DNA from: Arthrobacter sp. PAMC25564
Lineage (GTDB): Bacteria > Actinomycetota > Actinomycetes > Actinomycetales > Micrococcaceae
Direction of reading: 5' to 3'
Length of the DNA: 64,000 nt
Assembly: GCF_004798705.1 (NCBI RefSeq)
Contig: NZ_CP039290.1
Span: 2,728,001-2,792,000, forward strand
Shown here one piece after another: positions 1-9,291 of this stretch. Position 1 is the first letter of the stretch. Each line of letters opens with the position of its first letter. The notes beneath the pieces are model-generated. The model was not told where the DNA came from and ran no database searches. It saw only the letters and a program-made list of their open reading frames with translations. The position numbers and the translations under genes were made by a program.

Positions 1-273
1 TATTCCTCAAGCCCACCAACACCGTGGCCGGTCCGTTCGACGTCGCCCCCATCCCGCCGCTTTCTCGTCGGTCGCGGACCCTTCGGGGAGGAACGTGAAT
101 TCGGTGGCGCGGGCAAGCAGGTCGGCGTCCATCGGGATCTCCCGGGCGAGAGCGACGAAGAGTACGGTGCCCGGCTGGATCGTGTGTTGGACGATTTCGC
201 CGCACGGGTCACGGCGGCGGGGGTACGGGATCTGGGAATCCGGCGCTGGCCGGAGGGCCTGCGGACCGAGATC
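1..273 (+). pseudogene. possible degraded gene remnant at window edge
   Basis: The segment has coding-like codon use in two plus-strand frames but no complete gene. Frame 2 at the very start reads FLKPTNTVAGPFDV, which resembles the FLKP...GP substrate-loop region of fumarylacetoacetate-hydrolase proteins. Frame 1 from about position 88 to a TAA at 271-273 reads a charged, helix-like tail (GESDEEYGARLDRVLDD). The join between the frames has no start codon. It could be the 3' end of a frameshifted gene entering from outside the window. The stretch 274-362 shows nothing clear. The family assignment is a guess. Confidence 0.25.
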
Positions 274-362
274 GAGTAAACCTGGGAGCACGTTCTGGAG
301 CCAAAGAATTACGGCTGGTACGATTTCTGGCAGGCCACCGGCACAGCTGGTCGCAGCCTCCC

Positions 363-2522
363 TCATGCCCCGTGATGCAGCGCGGATTTTACGGTCCCGA
401 CGAGGGACCGGAACCCGGGGTCAGCAGCCAGCCCGTCGAGGAGGACGGGCCCGTGGGCTCCGGCCAGCGGGATGCACCAGTTCGGGTACTCCGTGCTGGT
501 GCCGGGCTGGTTCTGGGTGCGGGTCTCCCCGACCGCGTCGACAAGGGCCACCCCCAGCAGCAACGACGGCGACAGCGCCGTGTATGCATAGAGTGCCTCG
601 ACCGTCTCCCTGACCCCTGCCTCAGCATTATCCGGCAACAGTCCGCGCTCGCGGACCAGCGCCAGCACGGCTTCCTGCTCGGCGGCGGCTTCGGCGCGTT
701 CCTCAGCGACCGGGCGCTTCAACAGCCCCAACGACTCGCGGAGGGTGACGTGTTCACCGGCCAGATAACCCGCCGTCGGAGGCAGATCATGGGTGTTGAC
801 GCTGGTCAGGCACTGCCGGCGGTATCTTTCCGGTGCAATCGGGCCGTCCGCACCGTGCTCGAACCAGAGGATCGAGGTGCCGAAGATCCCCCGCTCGGCC
901 AGATAGTCCCGGACCCACGGTTCAAACACGCCCAGATCCTCGCCGATCACGATCGCCCCGGCGCGCTGTGCCTCCAGCGCCAGGATTCCGATCAGCGCCT
1001 CGTGGTCGTAGTAGACGTAGGTGCCCTCTTCCGGTCCGGCGCCCGCCGGGATCCACCACAGGCGGAACAGTCCCAGGACATGGTCCACGCGGATCCCGCC
1101 GGCGTGGCGGAGCACCGTCCGGAGCATGTCGCGGTAGGCGGCATAGCCGGATTCGGCGAGCCGGGCCGGATGCCAGGGCGGCTGGGTCCAGTTCTGGCCC
1201 TGCTGGTTGAACATGTCAGGCGGCGCCCCCACGGTGACACCCCGGGCAAGCACGCCGTCGAGGGTCCATGCGTCCGAGCCGCCGAGCTTCACTCCGACGG
1301 CCAGATCATGGATGACGCCGATCTCCATGCCGGCCTGGCGGGCCGAGCGTTGTGCCGACTCCAACTGCTGGTCGCAGGTCCACTGCAGCCAGCGGTGGAA
1401 GTCGATCCGGTCAGCGAGTTGGACGCGCCGTTCCGCACAGTAGGGCGTTCCCGGATCAGCAGCGTCCCCGGTCCACTCCGGGGCCGAGGGTGCCAGCCGT
1501 TCGGCGAGCGCACACCAGAGCGCAAAGTCGTCGAGTCCCTGCCCCTGTTCCGTGCAGAAGCCGGCGAACTGGCGTTCGCGGCCCGGGCCCCGCCGGACCT
1601 TGAACACCAGCTCAAGGGCGGCCAGCTTCGCTTGGTAGCTGGAATTGCGATCCAGCAGCCCGGCGGAGCTGTTGGCCGCGTGCAACCGCCCGGCGAGTGC
1701 TTCCACCTCGGCCCGCGCTGCCGTGTCCAGGTAACCGTATTCGGGGATCTCCTCCACCCTGAGGTACAGCGGGTTGAAGAAGCGCCTGGTGGTCGGCAGG
1801 TAGGGGGAATTCTCGACCGGGGGCCGCGGTTCGGCGGCGTGCAGCGGGTTGACGAGCACGAAGCCCGCACCCTCCTGTCCGGAAATCCCGGCCAGGTCAG
1901 CCAGATCGGCGAAGTCGCCGATCCCCCATGAGCGCGAGGACCGTACGGAGTAGAGCTGCGCGGTCAGTCCCCAGTTGCGCCGTCCGGCCAGCAGTCCGGT
2001 GGTGCGGAGCCGCTGCGGCGTGACCACGAGCGGACATTCGGCAGTGCCGCCGTCCGCCTCGGCCAACAGGGTGTGCCAGCCGAGGTCCAGATGGTCCGGG
2101 ACGGCGAACGTCGCGCGGCCGGTCAGGACGCCGTCGACGTCGACGGGACCGTCCCAGTTATCGTGTTGGACGGCCGCGTGACGGCTCCCGTCCTCGGCGA
2201 TGATCCAGACGCTGACGGGACTCCCGTGCGGCACGTGGACGTCAACATGGACTTGCTGCCCCTCCCGCACGACGACGACCGGCGGCAGGGTGCGCCGCCA
2301 GGGCGCCAGCCGGGTGGCGTCCAGCGAGCGCTGCATTTCGGCCGGCCCGTTGTTCGGGACCCCCAGGGCGGCGAGGACACCGCGCAGGGTGCTTGGGGAG
2401 ACGGACCGTTCGACGCCGTCCCACCCCCGGAACGTTGTCCCTACTCCGTTGGCCGCTGCCAGTTCCCGCAGCAGCCCGTCGTCGTCGGTGTTCACGTTGT
2501 CGTGGTGCGTAGCGTCCGTCAT
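363..2522 (-). CDS. malQ: 4-alpha-glucanotransferase (amylomaltase, GH77)
   Basis: This 719-residue protein transfers alpha-1,4-glucan segments between malto-oligosaccharides and releases glucose, in cytoplasmic maltodextrin and glycogen metabolism. The GH77 catalytic set is visible: nucleophile Asp480 in GIRVDHVLGLFR, acid/base Glu528 in VIGEDLGV and Asp579 in NTHDLPP. Residues 1-170 are the extra N-terminal region typical of actinobacterial and enterobacterial MalQ, so the length is normal for that subtype. The ATG at 2522 lies 6 bases after a TAGAGT -10 element (2534-2529), so the mRNA is probably leaderless. The gene stands alone, divergent from the M50-like gene. Function is confident; the physiological substrate is inferred. 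Confidence 0.95.
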   Translation of the reverse strand: MTDATHHDNVNTDDDGLLRELAAANGVGTTFRGWDGVERSVSPSTLRGVLAALGVPNNGPAEMQRSLDATRLAPWRRTLPPVVVVREGQQVHVDVHVPHGSPVSVWIIAEDGSRHAAVQHDNWDGPVDVDGVLTGRATFAVPDHLDLGWHTLLAEADGGTAECPLVVTPQRLRTTGLLAGRRNWGLTAQLYSVRSSRSWGIGDFADLADLAGISGQEGAGFVLVNPLHAAEPRPPVENSPYLPTTRRFFNPLYLRVEEIPEYGYLDTAARAEVEALAGRLHAANSSAGLLDRNSSYQAKLAALELVFKVRRGPGRERQFAGFCTEQGQGLDDFALWCALAERLAPSAPEWTGDAADPGTPYCAERRVQLADRIDFHRWLQWTCDQQLESAQRSARQAGMEIGVIHDLAVGVKLGGSDAWTLDGVLARGVTVGAPPDMFNQQGQNWTQPPWHPARLAESGYAAYRDMLRTVLRHAGGIRVDHVLGLFRLWWIPAGAGPEEGTYVYYDHEALIGILALEAQRAGAIVIGEDLGVFEPWVRDYLAERGIFGTSILWFEHGADGPIAPERYRRQCLTSVNTHDLPPTAGYLAGEHVTLRESLGLLKRPVAEERAEAAAEQEAVLALVRERGLLPDNAEAGVRETVEALYAYTALSPSLLLGVALVDAVGETRTQNQPGTSTEYPNWCIPLAGAHGPVLLDGLAADPGFRSLVGTVKSALHHGA

Positions 2523-2590
2523 GGGCCCACTCTAAACGCTCCCCCTGCGGTTTCGACGGAGACGGGCGGATCACGTTAGCCTTGCAGCCT

Positions 2591-3394
2591 ATGGTCGACA
2601 TCGAACAGTTCCCGATCCTCCTTCTTCCCACGGACAATCTCGCAGGGACGTGGTGGGACCGGATCGTCTCCGGGTTCACCCAGTCCCCCATCCCCCATGT
2701 GACCAGCACCGAACTGGCCGTGGTGATCCTCCTCGCCGTCGCGCTGTCCCTCCCCCGTGCCACGTGGCGGTACTTCGGCTTGTTCGCCACCGTCACCCAT
2801 GAGCTGGGCCACGCCTTCGCCGCCCTCATGACGGGTCAGCGGCTGGGCGGGATACGGTTGGGCCTGGACCACTCCGGCACCACCACCACCTACAGCAGGG
2901 GCCGGCTGCGCACGGTCTGGTCTACGTTCTGGGGCTACCCGGTGCCGGCCGTCGTCGGCGCCACGATGGTCTGGTGCGGCTTCAACGGCTGGGGTCCGGC
3001 GGCGATGTCGGTCGGGACCGTGGTGCTGCTGGCTTCGTTCCTGTTCCTCCGCAACGGGATCGGCCTGCTGATCACGGCCGCCGCGGTGCTGGCCGCCGTG
3101 CTGCTGGTGCTCTTCGTCCCGCCGGAGTTCAACGGGCACGTGATGATCGTGCTGGGGCTCGCGCTCCTCGTTGCCGCCGTCCGGGACCTGGGCAAACTGC
3201 TGTCCGTCCACCTGCGGCGCCGTGACCAGCTGCCGACGTCGGACGCCTTCCTGCTGTACCGCGCAACCCGCGTGCCCGCCCCCATCTGGATCCTGCTGTT
3301 CGCCGCCGTGGTTGCGGCATCCTGGTGGTCTGCCTGGCAGCCGATGGCCCAGGTGCTGGCAACACTTCTCGGCCAGGGGCCAATCCCGGCATAG
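2591..3394 (+). CDS. M50-family-like membrane zinc metallopeptidase
   Basis: A 267-residue protein with several hydrophobic segments and a HELGH zinc-binding motif at residues 70-74, placed right after the first membrane segment (ELAVVILLAVALSL) as in site-2-protease-like M50 proteins. Hydrophobic helices follow around residues 115-130, 140-170 and 225-245. A second metal ligand of the NxxPxxxxD type was not identified, so activity is uncertain. The ATG at 2591 is preferred over an in-frame TTG at 2582, because a TAGCCT -10 element (2577-2582) sits 8 bases before it, which suits a leaderless transcript. Substrate unknown. It is followed by the reductase gene at 3404, which has its own -10 element. 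Confidence 0.8.
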   Translation: MVDIEQFPILLLPTDNLAGTWWDRIVSGFTQSPIPHVTSTELAVVILLAVALSLPRATWRYFGLFATVTHELGHAFAALMTGQRLGGIRLGLDHSGTTTTYSRGRLRTVWSTFWGYPVPAVVGATMVWCGFNGWGPAAMSVGTVVLLASFLFLRNGIGLLITAAAVLAAVLLVLFVPPEFNGHVMIVLGLALLVAAVRDLGKLLSVHLRRRDQLPTSDAFLLYRATRVPAPIWILLFAAVVAASWWSAWQPMAQVLATLLGQGPIPA

Positions 3395-3403
3395 GCTGGG
3401 ACC

Positions 3404-4483
3404 ATGAGCCAGACATCCACCAGCACCGACCACCGGGACGATCCCGGATACTCCACCAAGGGCGCCTACGTCACCGGCGGGGAAGAATTCACCCGGGACA
3501 CCAATTACATCGAGGACCGGATCACCCGTGACGGCACCCCGGGCAGCAACGGCGAACCCGGCTGGCCGGTTGAACCCGGCCGCTACCGGCTCATCGCAGC
3601 CCGCGCCTGCCCCTGGGCCAACCGCACGGTCATCGTGCGGCGGCTGCTGGGCCTGGAAGACGTGATCTCCCTCGGCCAGCCCGGCCCCACCCATGACGCA
3701 CGCTCCTGGACCTTTGACCTGGACCCGGGTGAAAAAGATCCTGTCCTTGGCATCGAGCGGATCCAGGACGCCTATTTCCGCCGCTTCCCGGACTATCCGC
3801 GCGGGATCACGGTGCCGGCCATCATCGATATTCCCACCGGCCAGGTCGTCACCAACAACTTCCCGCAGATCACCCTGGACTTCTCCACGGAATGGACCGC
3901 GCACCACCGCCCCGGCGCCCCGGTCCTCTACCCGGAGCACCTGCGCGAGGAAATCGACGCCGTCAACAAGCGGGTCTTCACCGAGGTCAACAACGGCGTC
4001 TACCGCTGCGGCTTCGCCGGTTCCCAGGATGCCTACGACGCCGCCTATGACAGGCTCTGGACCGCCCTGGACTGGCTGGAGGAGCGGCTGTCCGGCCAGC
4101 GCTACCTCGTGGGTGACACCATCACCGAGGCCGATGTCCGGCTGTTCACCACCCTCGCCCGCTTCGACGCTGTCTACCACGGCCACTTCAAGTGCAACCG
4201 GCAAAAGCTCAGCGAGATGCCGGTGCTGTGGGCCTACGCCCGCGACCTGTTCCAGACACCGGGTTTCGGCGACACCATCGACTTCGTGCAGATCAAGCAG
4301 CACTACTACATCGTCCATGAGGACATCAATCCCACCGGCATCGTCCCGAAGGGGCCCGGACAGGACAACTGGCTCACCGCACACGGCCGGGAATCGCTCG
4401 GCGGCAGGCCGTTCGGCGACGGCACACCGCCGGGCCCGGTCCGGGCCGGAGAGGAAGTCGCCCCGGGACACGGGGCGGCGTGA
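3404..4483 (+). CDS. glutathionyl-hydroquinone reductase-like (ECM4/YqjG family)
   Basis: A 359-residue member of the Xi-class glutathione transferase family, which reduces thiol-conjugated hydroquinones. The catalytic cysteine is Cys69 in ARACPWANR. The thioredoxin-like N-terminal half ends near VTNNFPQI, and the helical C-terminal half carries SGQRYLVGDTITEADVRLF. Actinobacteria make mycothiol rather than glutathione, so the real co-substrate is likely mycothiol (inference). A TAGGCT -10 element (3392-3397) ends 6 bases before the ATG, giving a leaderless start. The last codons overlap the next gene (GTGA at 4480-4483), so the two are translationally coupled. Confidence 0.9.
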   Translation: MSQTSTSTDHRDDPGYSTKGAYVTGGEEFTRDTNYIEDRITRDGTPGSNGEPGWPVEPGRYRLIAARACPWANRTVIVRRLLGLEDVISLGQPGPTHDARSWTFDLDPGEKDPVLGIERIQDAYFRRFPDYPRGITVPAIIDIPTGQVVTNNFPQITLDFSTEWTAHHRPGAPVLYPEHLREEIDAVNKRVFTEVNNGVYRCGFAGSQDAYDAAYDRLWTALDWLEERLSGQRYLVGDTITEADVRLFTTLARFDAVYHGHFKCNRQKLSEMPVLWAYARDLFQTPGFGDTIDFVQIKQHYYIVHEDINPTGIVPKGPGQDNWLTAHGRESLGGRPFGDGTPPGPVRAGEEVAPGHGAA

Positions 4484-5568
4484 CCGCCCGGGCCGGCAGG
4501 CTCCGGGGTTTCATCGCCGCAAGCGTGTCCTCGGCGCTGCTGTGGCCCCGGCTCCAACTGGCCGCCAAGGCGGGCCTGGCCGCCGGCCTCGCTTTCTTCA
4601 TCGCCCCCTATATGCCCGGATCCGCGGCGGACTACCCCTACTACGCGCCGCTGGGCGCGCTGGTCGCGATGTACGAGAACGTCGCGGGCTCCATGCGCCA
4701 GGGCATCCAGACCCTCGTGGGGCTGGGACTGGGAATCGGGCTGGCCTACGTGCTGTTCGTCCTCGGGGAACCGTCACCGCTCACGGTCGCCATCGTCATG
4801 GCGTTCGGCGTCATCCTTGCCGGGCTCCCGAGGATCGGTTCAGGCCGCGACTGGATCCCGACGGCGGCGCTGCTGGTCCTTCTCGTCGGCGGGCACAATC
4901 CCGACCGGTTCTCCTTCGGCTACCTCCTGCAGATGGGCGTCGGAGTCACCGTGGGAATCGTCGTGAACCTGCTCGTCTTCCCGCCGCTCCACTTCCGGGC
5001 CGCGGCGCTCAGCCTCGCGGAACTGCGGCTGGCCCTCGCCCGGCAGTTGCGGGACATGGCGAAGGCCTTGAAGGAAAGCTGGCCGCCGGAGCACGAGGAC
5101 TGGTCCCGCAGGTCCGAGGAGCTCGCCGGCTCGGCCCGCTCCGTCCGGCTGGCTGTGCAGAAAGCCGACGCCAGCCGCCGCGCCAACCCCCGCCGGCGGC
5201 TCCATCCGCGGGACGTGGACCTGGATTATCGGAACCTGCGGGACCTGGAGCGGCTGACGTTCCACATCCAGGACATGACCCAGGTCCTCGCGGACATCAT
5301 CTGGGCCACCGACACGCCCTTCGTCATACCGGATGAATACACGGTGCCCCTCGCCGACGCCATGTCGGCGGTGGGGGACGTTCTTCGTTCCATCGAGGAG
5401 AGCCCGGAGGAGCAGGCAGCGCTTACCGAAGCCGCGGAGGCCGCCGTAAAGGACCTCACCGCCCGGATCGCCGCAGGCGAAGTGGCTACGGATGCGCCGA
5501 GTGCGGCCGAGTCCATCCTGCTGAGCCTGCACCGCGTGCTGCGGGTCGTAGAGTCCGCCCAGGCCTGA
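4480..5568 (+). CDS. FUSC-family membrane protein (aromatic acid exporter-like)
   Basis: A 362-residue integral membrane protein of the FUSC/ArAE type. About six hydrophobic helices lie between residues 25 and 170 (for example AAKAGLAAGLAFFIAPYM and VGVTVGIVVNLLVF), followed by a long soluble helical domain rich in charged residues. Relatives export aromatic or organic acids or are of unknown function. The GTG start overlaps the stop of the upstream quinone-reductase-like gene by 4 bases, which suggests a joint role in detoxifying quinone-like compounds (inference). A strong hairpin follows at 5572-5615. A decayed FUSC copy lies near 30.2-30.8 kb. Confidence 0.85.
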   Translation: MTARAGRLRGFIAASVSSALLWPRLQLAAKAGLAAGLAFFIAPYMPGSAADYPYYAPLGALVAMYENVAGSMRQGIQTLVGLGLGIGLAYVLFVLGEPSPLTVAIVMAFGVILAGLPRIGSGRDWIPTAALLVLLVGGHNPDRFSFGYLLQMGVGVTVGIVVNLLVFPPLHFRAAALSLAELRLALARQLRDMAKALKESWPPEHEDWSRRSEELAGSARSVRLAVQKADASRRANPRRRLHPRDVDLDYRNLRDLERLTFHIQDMTQVLADIIWATDTPFVIPDEYTVPLADAMSAVGDVLRSIEESPEEQAALTEAAEAAVKDLTARIAAGEVATDAPSAAESILLSLHRVLRVVESAQA

Positions 5569-5571
5569 ACA

Positions 5572-5615
5572 AACGACGGCGGCGGCCACCCGCCAAGGTG
5601 GCCGCCGCCGTCGTT
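5572..5615. terminator. bidirectional terminator hairpin
   Basis: A perfect 19-bp inverted repeat (5572-5590 with 5597-5615) with a 6-base loop, between the convergent FUSC and MaoC genes. The outer AA/TT pairs give short U-tracts in both directions. Confidence 0.85.
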
Positions 5616-5632
5616 CGCCTCATGGTCCGCTG

Positions 5633-6544
5633 CTAGAGCGCGGCGACTGATCCGCTGAAGTGCTTGCGTCCCGAGCGCGGGTTCCAGGCGACATAGCCGG
5701 AGCACTGCCACGCGCCGTCGCTGTCCTCCACGGTGCTGATGTCCAGGGCCACACGGGCCGGCAGGAACACCGGAGCCTCGAAGGCCACGTCCCAGCTGAA
5801 AGCGTCGCCCTTGGCCGCACCCACGTCCGCCAGCGCCCTGGACGCAAGGTACATCCCGTGCGCAATGGACCGGCGCATGCCCAGCGCCTTGGCCGTGAGG
5901 ACGCTCAGGTGGATCGGGTTGAAGTCGCCCGATACCGCGGCATAGGCACGCCCGGTGTCGACGCCCAACTGCCACAGCGCCGTCGGATCCGGGGCAGTGA
6001 AGCTTACCGGGGCCGAGGGTGCCGAGGGTTTGTCGATCCCCGGCAGGAACATGCCCTTGGACAGGTAAGTGGACACACCGCGCCAGTGGACGGTGTCCTC
6101 CCCCGCCGCGCGGACCTCGGCCACGACATCGAACGCGGTGCCCGCCCGGTGGCCGCGCAGCTTCTCCACCCGGGCCCGGACGTCCAGCTCCTCGGTGAAG
6201 CCGATCCGGCGGTACTGCGCCACGCTGTTGTTCAGGTGGATCATTCCCAGCAGGGGCAGCGGGAAGTCGTCCCGATTCATCACACTCATGGCCAGCGGAA
6301 ACGTCAGGGCATGGACGAACCCGGCCGGCAGGACGTCGCTCGCCGTCTCACCGATCAGGTGCTGGTATGCCGTGAGGTTGGCGACCTCGGCCTTCACTCC
6401 GCGGACCTCGTGGCTGCACGCCGGGAGCAGAGGGCCCGCATGCGTGCCGAGGATGCGGCGCCGCGCGGCCGTGGCGGCCGCGTTGACGTAGAGCTTGGAG
6501 AGGGACGGCATCTCGCCCAGGATGACGGGCTGCGAAGCGGTCAT
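5633..6544 (-). CDS. MaoC-like enoyl-CoA hydratase / dehydratase
   Basis: A 303-residue double hot-dog protein. The C-terminal hydratase motif SGDFNPIHLS gives the catalytic pair Asp207 and His212 with Asn209, followed by GMRRSIAHGMYLASRAL. It would hydrate enoyl-CoA to 3-hydroxyacyl-CoA in beta-oxidation or polyketide-like acyl metabolism. Its start overlaps the end of the upstream reductase gene by 4 bases (6541-6544), so the two are translationally coupled. It is the last gene of the thiolase-reductase-hydratase operon, all on the minus strand. Acyl chain preference cannot be read from the sequence. Confidence 0.9.
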   Translation of the reverse strand: MTASQPVILGEMPSLSKLYVNAAATAARRRILGTHAGPLLPACSHEVRGVKAEVANLTAYQHLIGETASDVLPAGFVHALTFPLAMSVMNRDDFPLPLLGMIHLNNSVAQYRRIGFTEELDVRARVEKLRGHRAGTAFDVVAEVRAAGEDTVHWRGVSTYLSKGMFLPGIDKPSAPSAPVSFTAPDPTALWQLGVDTGRAYAAVSGDFNPIHLSVLTAKALGMRRSIAHGMYLASRALADVGAAKGDAFSWDVAFEAPVFLPARVALDISTVEDSDGAWQCSGYVAWNPRSGRKHFSGSVAAL

Positions 6545-7881
6545 GCGCCGACCAGGTTCTGCCCGCAGACCCGCAACACCCCGCCGGAAATTCCGCCGGC
6601 GGCGTCGCTCGCCAGGAAGGCGATCGCCTCGGCGACATCGCCCGGCTGGCCGCCCTGCTGCAGCGAATTGAGCCTTCGGGCCACTTCCCGGGTGGCGAAC
6701 GGGATCATCGCCGTCATCGCGGTCTCGATAAAGCCCGGCGCGACGGCGTTGATGGAGCCCCCGTGCGCCGCGATCAGCGGCGCCGTGGCACGGACCATGC
6801 CGATGACCCCGCCCTTCGAGGCAGCGTAGTTGGTCTGGCCGCGGTTGCCGGCGATGCCGCTCGTGGAGGCCACGGACACGATCCGCGGCGAGTTCCGGAA
6901 GTGCTCCGAGGCCAGCAGCGCCTCATTAATGCGCAGCTGCGCAGCGATGTTCACGGCGATGACGGAGTTCCAGCGGCCCTGGTCCATGTTGGCGAGCAGC
7001 TTGTCCCGGGTGATCCCGGCATTGTGGACCACGATGTCCAGGCGGCCGTGGCGTTCCACGGCGTGGTCGATGATCCGCTGCCCGGCGTCCTCGCGGCTGA
7101 TGTCCAGCTGCAGCGCCGTCCCGTGCACCTCATTGGCCACCGAGGCCAGGTGGTCACCGGCCCCCGGGATGTCGACGACGATCAGTGCCGCGCCGTCGCG
7201 GTACAGGGTGCGGGCAATTGCGGCCCCGATCCCGCGGGCCGCCCCGGTCACGACGGCGACCTTCCCGGCCAGGGGCTTCTCGACGTCGACGGGCGGCCGC
7301 CCGGCATCCGAGCTGACGGTCAGGAACTGCCCGTCAACGAAGGCGGAACGGCCGGACAGGAGGAACCTCAGCGCCCCCAGGGTGCTGGGGCTGGTGGTAC
7401 CGGCCCCGGCGGCGAGGAGGACTCCGTTGCCCGTGGCGCCGGCGCGGAGTTCCTTGGCCAGGGACCGCAGCAGCCCGTCGACGCCCTGCCGGGCCGCCGC
7501 GGCGGCGGGGTCCGCAGCATCGGCCGCGGACCGGGACACGGTCACCACGCGGGCGTTGGGCGCCAGGTCGCGCAGGGAGGCGGCTGCGCTGAGGACCGGC
7601 TTTTCCAGGTCCTCCGGGCGGGCCAGTTCGTCCAGGACCAGGACGATGGCGGCGAGCTTTTCCCTGGGTACCGCGTGCCGGCGGACGTCCAGGTTCCAGG
7701 ACAGCAGGGCTGCTGCCAGGTTGTCGGCACCCTGGCCGGCGCCCTGGACCAGAACGGGGCCTTCGACGAGGGGCTGGCCCGGCGTGTGCCGCCGGAGAAC
7801 CACCGGCTGCGGCAGTCCGAGCTTCCTGGCGATGTCCTTGCCCAGGCCCCGGCTCACGAATTGGGTGTATTTATCGGTCAT
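6541..7881 (-). CDS. 3-oxoacyl-ACP/CoA reductase, high-molecular-weight FabG type
   Basis: A 446-residue two-part SDR. The C-terminal half (from about residue 207) is a full SDR with TGAARGIG for NAD(P) binding, HNAG and the catalytic YAASK motif with a Ser in SVASTSG. The N-terminal half is a degenerate flavodoxin-like SDR domain without these motifs. This architecture matches the mycobacterial FabG4 (HMwFabG) type, which prefers CoA esters. It sits between thiolase and MaoC hydratase and would supply the 3-hydroxyacyl dehydrogenase step. The start at 7881 is 9 bases downstream of the thiolase stop. Confidence 0.92.
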   Translation of the reverse strand: MTDKYTQFVSRGLGKDIARKLGLPQPVVLRRHTPGQPLVEGPVLVQGAGQGADNLAAALLSWNLDVRRHAVPREKLAAIVLVLDELARPEDLEKPVLSAAASLRDLAPNARVVTVSRSAADAADPAAAAARQGVDGLLRSLAKELRAGATGNGVLLAAGAGTTSPSTLGALRFLLSGRSAFVDGQFLTVSSDAGRPPVDVEKPLAGKVAVVTGAARGIGAAIARTLYRDGAALIVVDIPGAGDHLASVANEVHGTALQLDISREDAGQRIIDHAVERHGRLDIVVHNAGITRDKLLANMDQGRWNSVIAVNIAAQLRINEALLASEHFRNSPRIVSVASTSGIAGNRGQTNYAASKGGVIGMVRATAPLIAAHGGSINAVAPGFIETAMTAMIPFATREVARRLNSLQQGGQPGDVAEAIAFLASDAAGGISGGVLRVCGQNLVGA

Positions 7882-7890
7882 CGTCTCCCC

Positions 7891-9261
7891 TTAGTGGGCT
7901 TCGAGGATGGCGGCGACGCCCTGGCCGCCGGCGGCACAGATCGAAATCAGGCCACGTGCCGGGTGCCCGTCCACGTGGCCCTTCGCGTGCAGCATCTTGG
8001 CCAGCGAGGCCACGATCCGTCCCCCGGTGGCGGCGAAGGGGTGGCCGGCGGCGAGCGATGATCCGTTGACGTTGAGCCTGGACCTGTCGATGCTGCCGAA
8101 GGCGCCGTCCAGGCCGAGGCGCGTGCGGCCGAATTCCTCGTCGTCCCAGGCCGCCAGCGTGCACAGCACGGTGCCGGCGAAGGCCTCGTGGATCTCGAAG
8201 AAGTCGATATCTTCGAGGGTGAGTCCGTTGCGCGCCAGCAGCCGGGGCACAGCGAAGGCCGGAGCCATGAGGAGGCCGTCCTTGCCATGGACGAAGTCCA
8301 CGGCCGCGGCCTCACTGTCAAGCACCGTGGCAAGCTTGGGCAGCTCATGGGCATCAGCCCATTCCTCGGAGGCGAGCAGCACGGTGGACGCGCCGTCGGT
8401 CAGCGGGGTGGAGTTCCCTGCCGTCATGGTCGCCTCGGAGCCGAGGTTCTTGCCGAAAACGGGCTTCAGGGTGGCCAGCTTCTCCGGGGACGTGTCCGCC
8501 CGGAGGTTGGAGTCCTTGCCCAGCCCACGGTAGGGCGTGAGCAGGTCATCGAAGAAGCCGGCGTCGTAGGCCGCGGCGAGGTTGCGGTGGCTGTTGCAGG
8601 CCAGTTCGTCTTGGGCCTCCCGGGTGATCTTCCACTGGGCGGTGGTGAGGGCCTGATGTTCGCCCATGGACAGGCCGGTGCGTGGCTCGCCGGTGTTCGG
8701 GGCGTCCGGGGCAAGGTCCTTGGGCCTCAGGCGGCTGAGAATCTGCAACCGCTGGGGTAGCGTCCTGGCGCGGTTCAGGTCCAGCAGTACCTCCCGCAGG
8801 CCCTCGCTCACGGCGATCGGGGCGTCCGAGGCGGAGTCGACGCCGCCGGCGATGGCCGAGTCGATCTGGCCGAGTTTGATCTTGTTGGCGAGCCCGAGCA
8901 CTGCTTCCAGGCCGGTGGCGCAGGCCTGCTGGAGGTCATAGGCGGGGGTCTCGGCGGAGAGTGCGGAGCCGAGTACGACTTCCCGGGTCAGGTTGAAATC
9001 GCGCGAGTGCTTAAGTACGGCGCCTGCGGCCACCTCACCGATGCGCTCCTCCTGCAGGCCGAAGCGGGCAATGAGTCCGTCGAGCGCGGCGGTGAGCATG
9101 TCCTGGTTGGAGGACCTGGTGTAGGCACCCCCTGTGCGGGCGAACGGAATCCGGTTACCGCCGACCACCACGGCTTTGCGGAGCTGCGGCAATGCACCCG
9201 CGGCTGAGGCGGCCGGGGCCGATTCCTGGGGTCCGGGTGCGGACTGTCCGTTGACGGACAT
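7891..9261 (-). CDS. acetyl-CoA C-acyltransferase (thiolase, FadA/FadI type)
   Basis: A 456-residue thiolase that cleaves 3-ketoacyl-CoA. All catalytic elements are present: nucleophile Cys in LQQACATGLEAV, the NEAF-like EIHEAFAGT, His in AAGHPFAATGG and the second Cys in ISICAAGGQG near the C-terminus. The length and extra N-terminal segment fit the FadI group. The ATG at 9261 has a strong AAGGAGAC ribosome-binding site about 6 bases upstream. It is first in the thiolase-reductase-hydratase operon, divergent from the TetR gene at 9324. The shared intergenic palindrome suggests control by that regulator. Confidence 0.95.
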   Translation of the reverse strand: MSVNGQSAPGPQESAPAASAAGALPQLRKAVVVGGNRIPFARTGGAYTRSSNQDMLTAALDGLIARFGLQEERIGEVAAGAVLKHSRDFNLTREVVLGSALSAETPAYDLQQACATGLEAVLGLANKIKLGQIDSAIAGGVDSASDAPIAVSEGLREVLLDLNRARTLPQRLQILSRLRPKDLAPDAPNTGEPRTGLSMGEHQALTTAQWKITREAQDELACNSHRNLAAAYDAGFFDDLLTPYRGLGKDSNLRADTSPEKLATLKPVFGKNLGSEATMTAGNSTPLTDGASTVLLASEEWADAHELPKLATVLDSEAAAVDFVHGKDGLLMAPAFAVPRLLARNGLTLEDIDFFEIHEAFAGTVLCTLAAWDDEEFGRTRLGLDGAFGSIDRSRLNVNGSSLAAGHPFAATGGRIVASLAKMLHAKGHVDGHPARGLISICAAGGQGVAAILEAH

Positions 9262-9291
9262 GGGCTGTCTCCTTCGATCAAAGCGGGTTAC

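Noticed and set aside
2576..4471. A 631-residue open frame on the minus strand, antisense to the M50 and reductase genes
   Set aside because: It is Gly/Asp/Val-rich without motifs and covers two well-supported plus-strand genes. High GC makes such shadow frames common.
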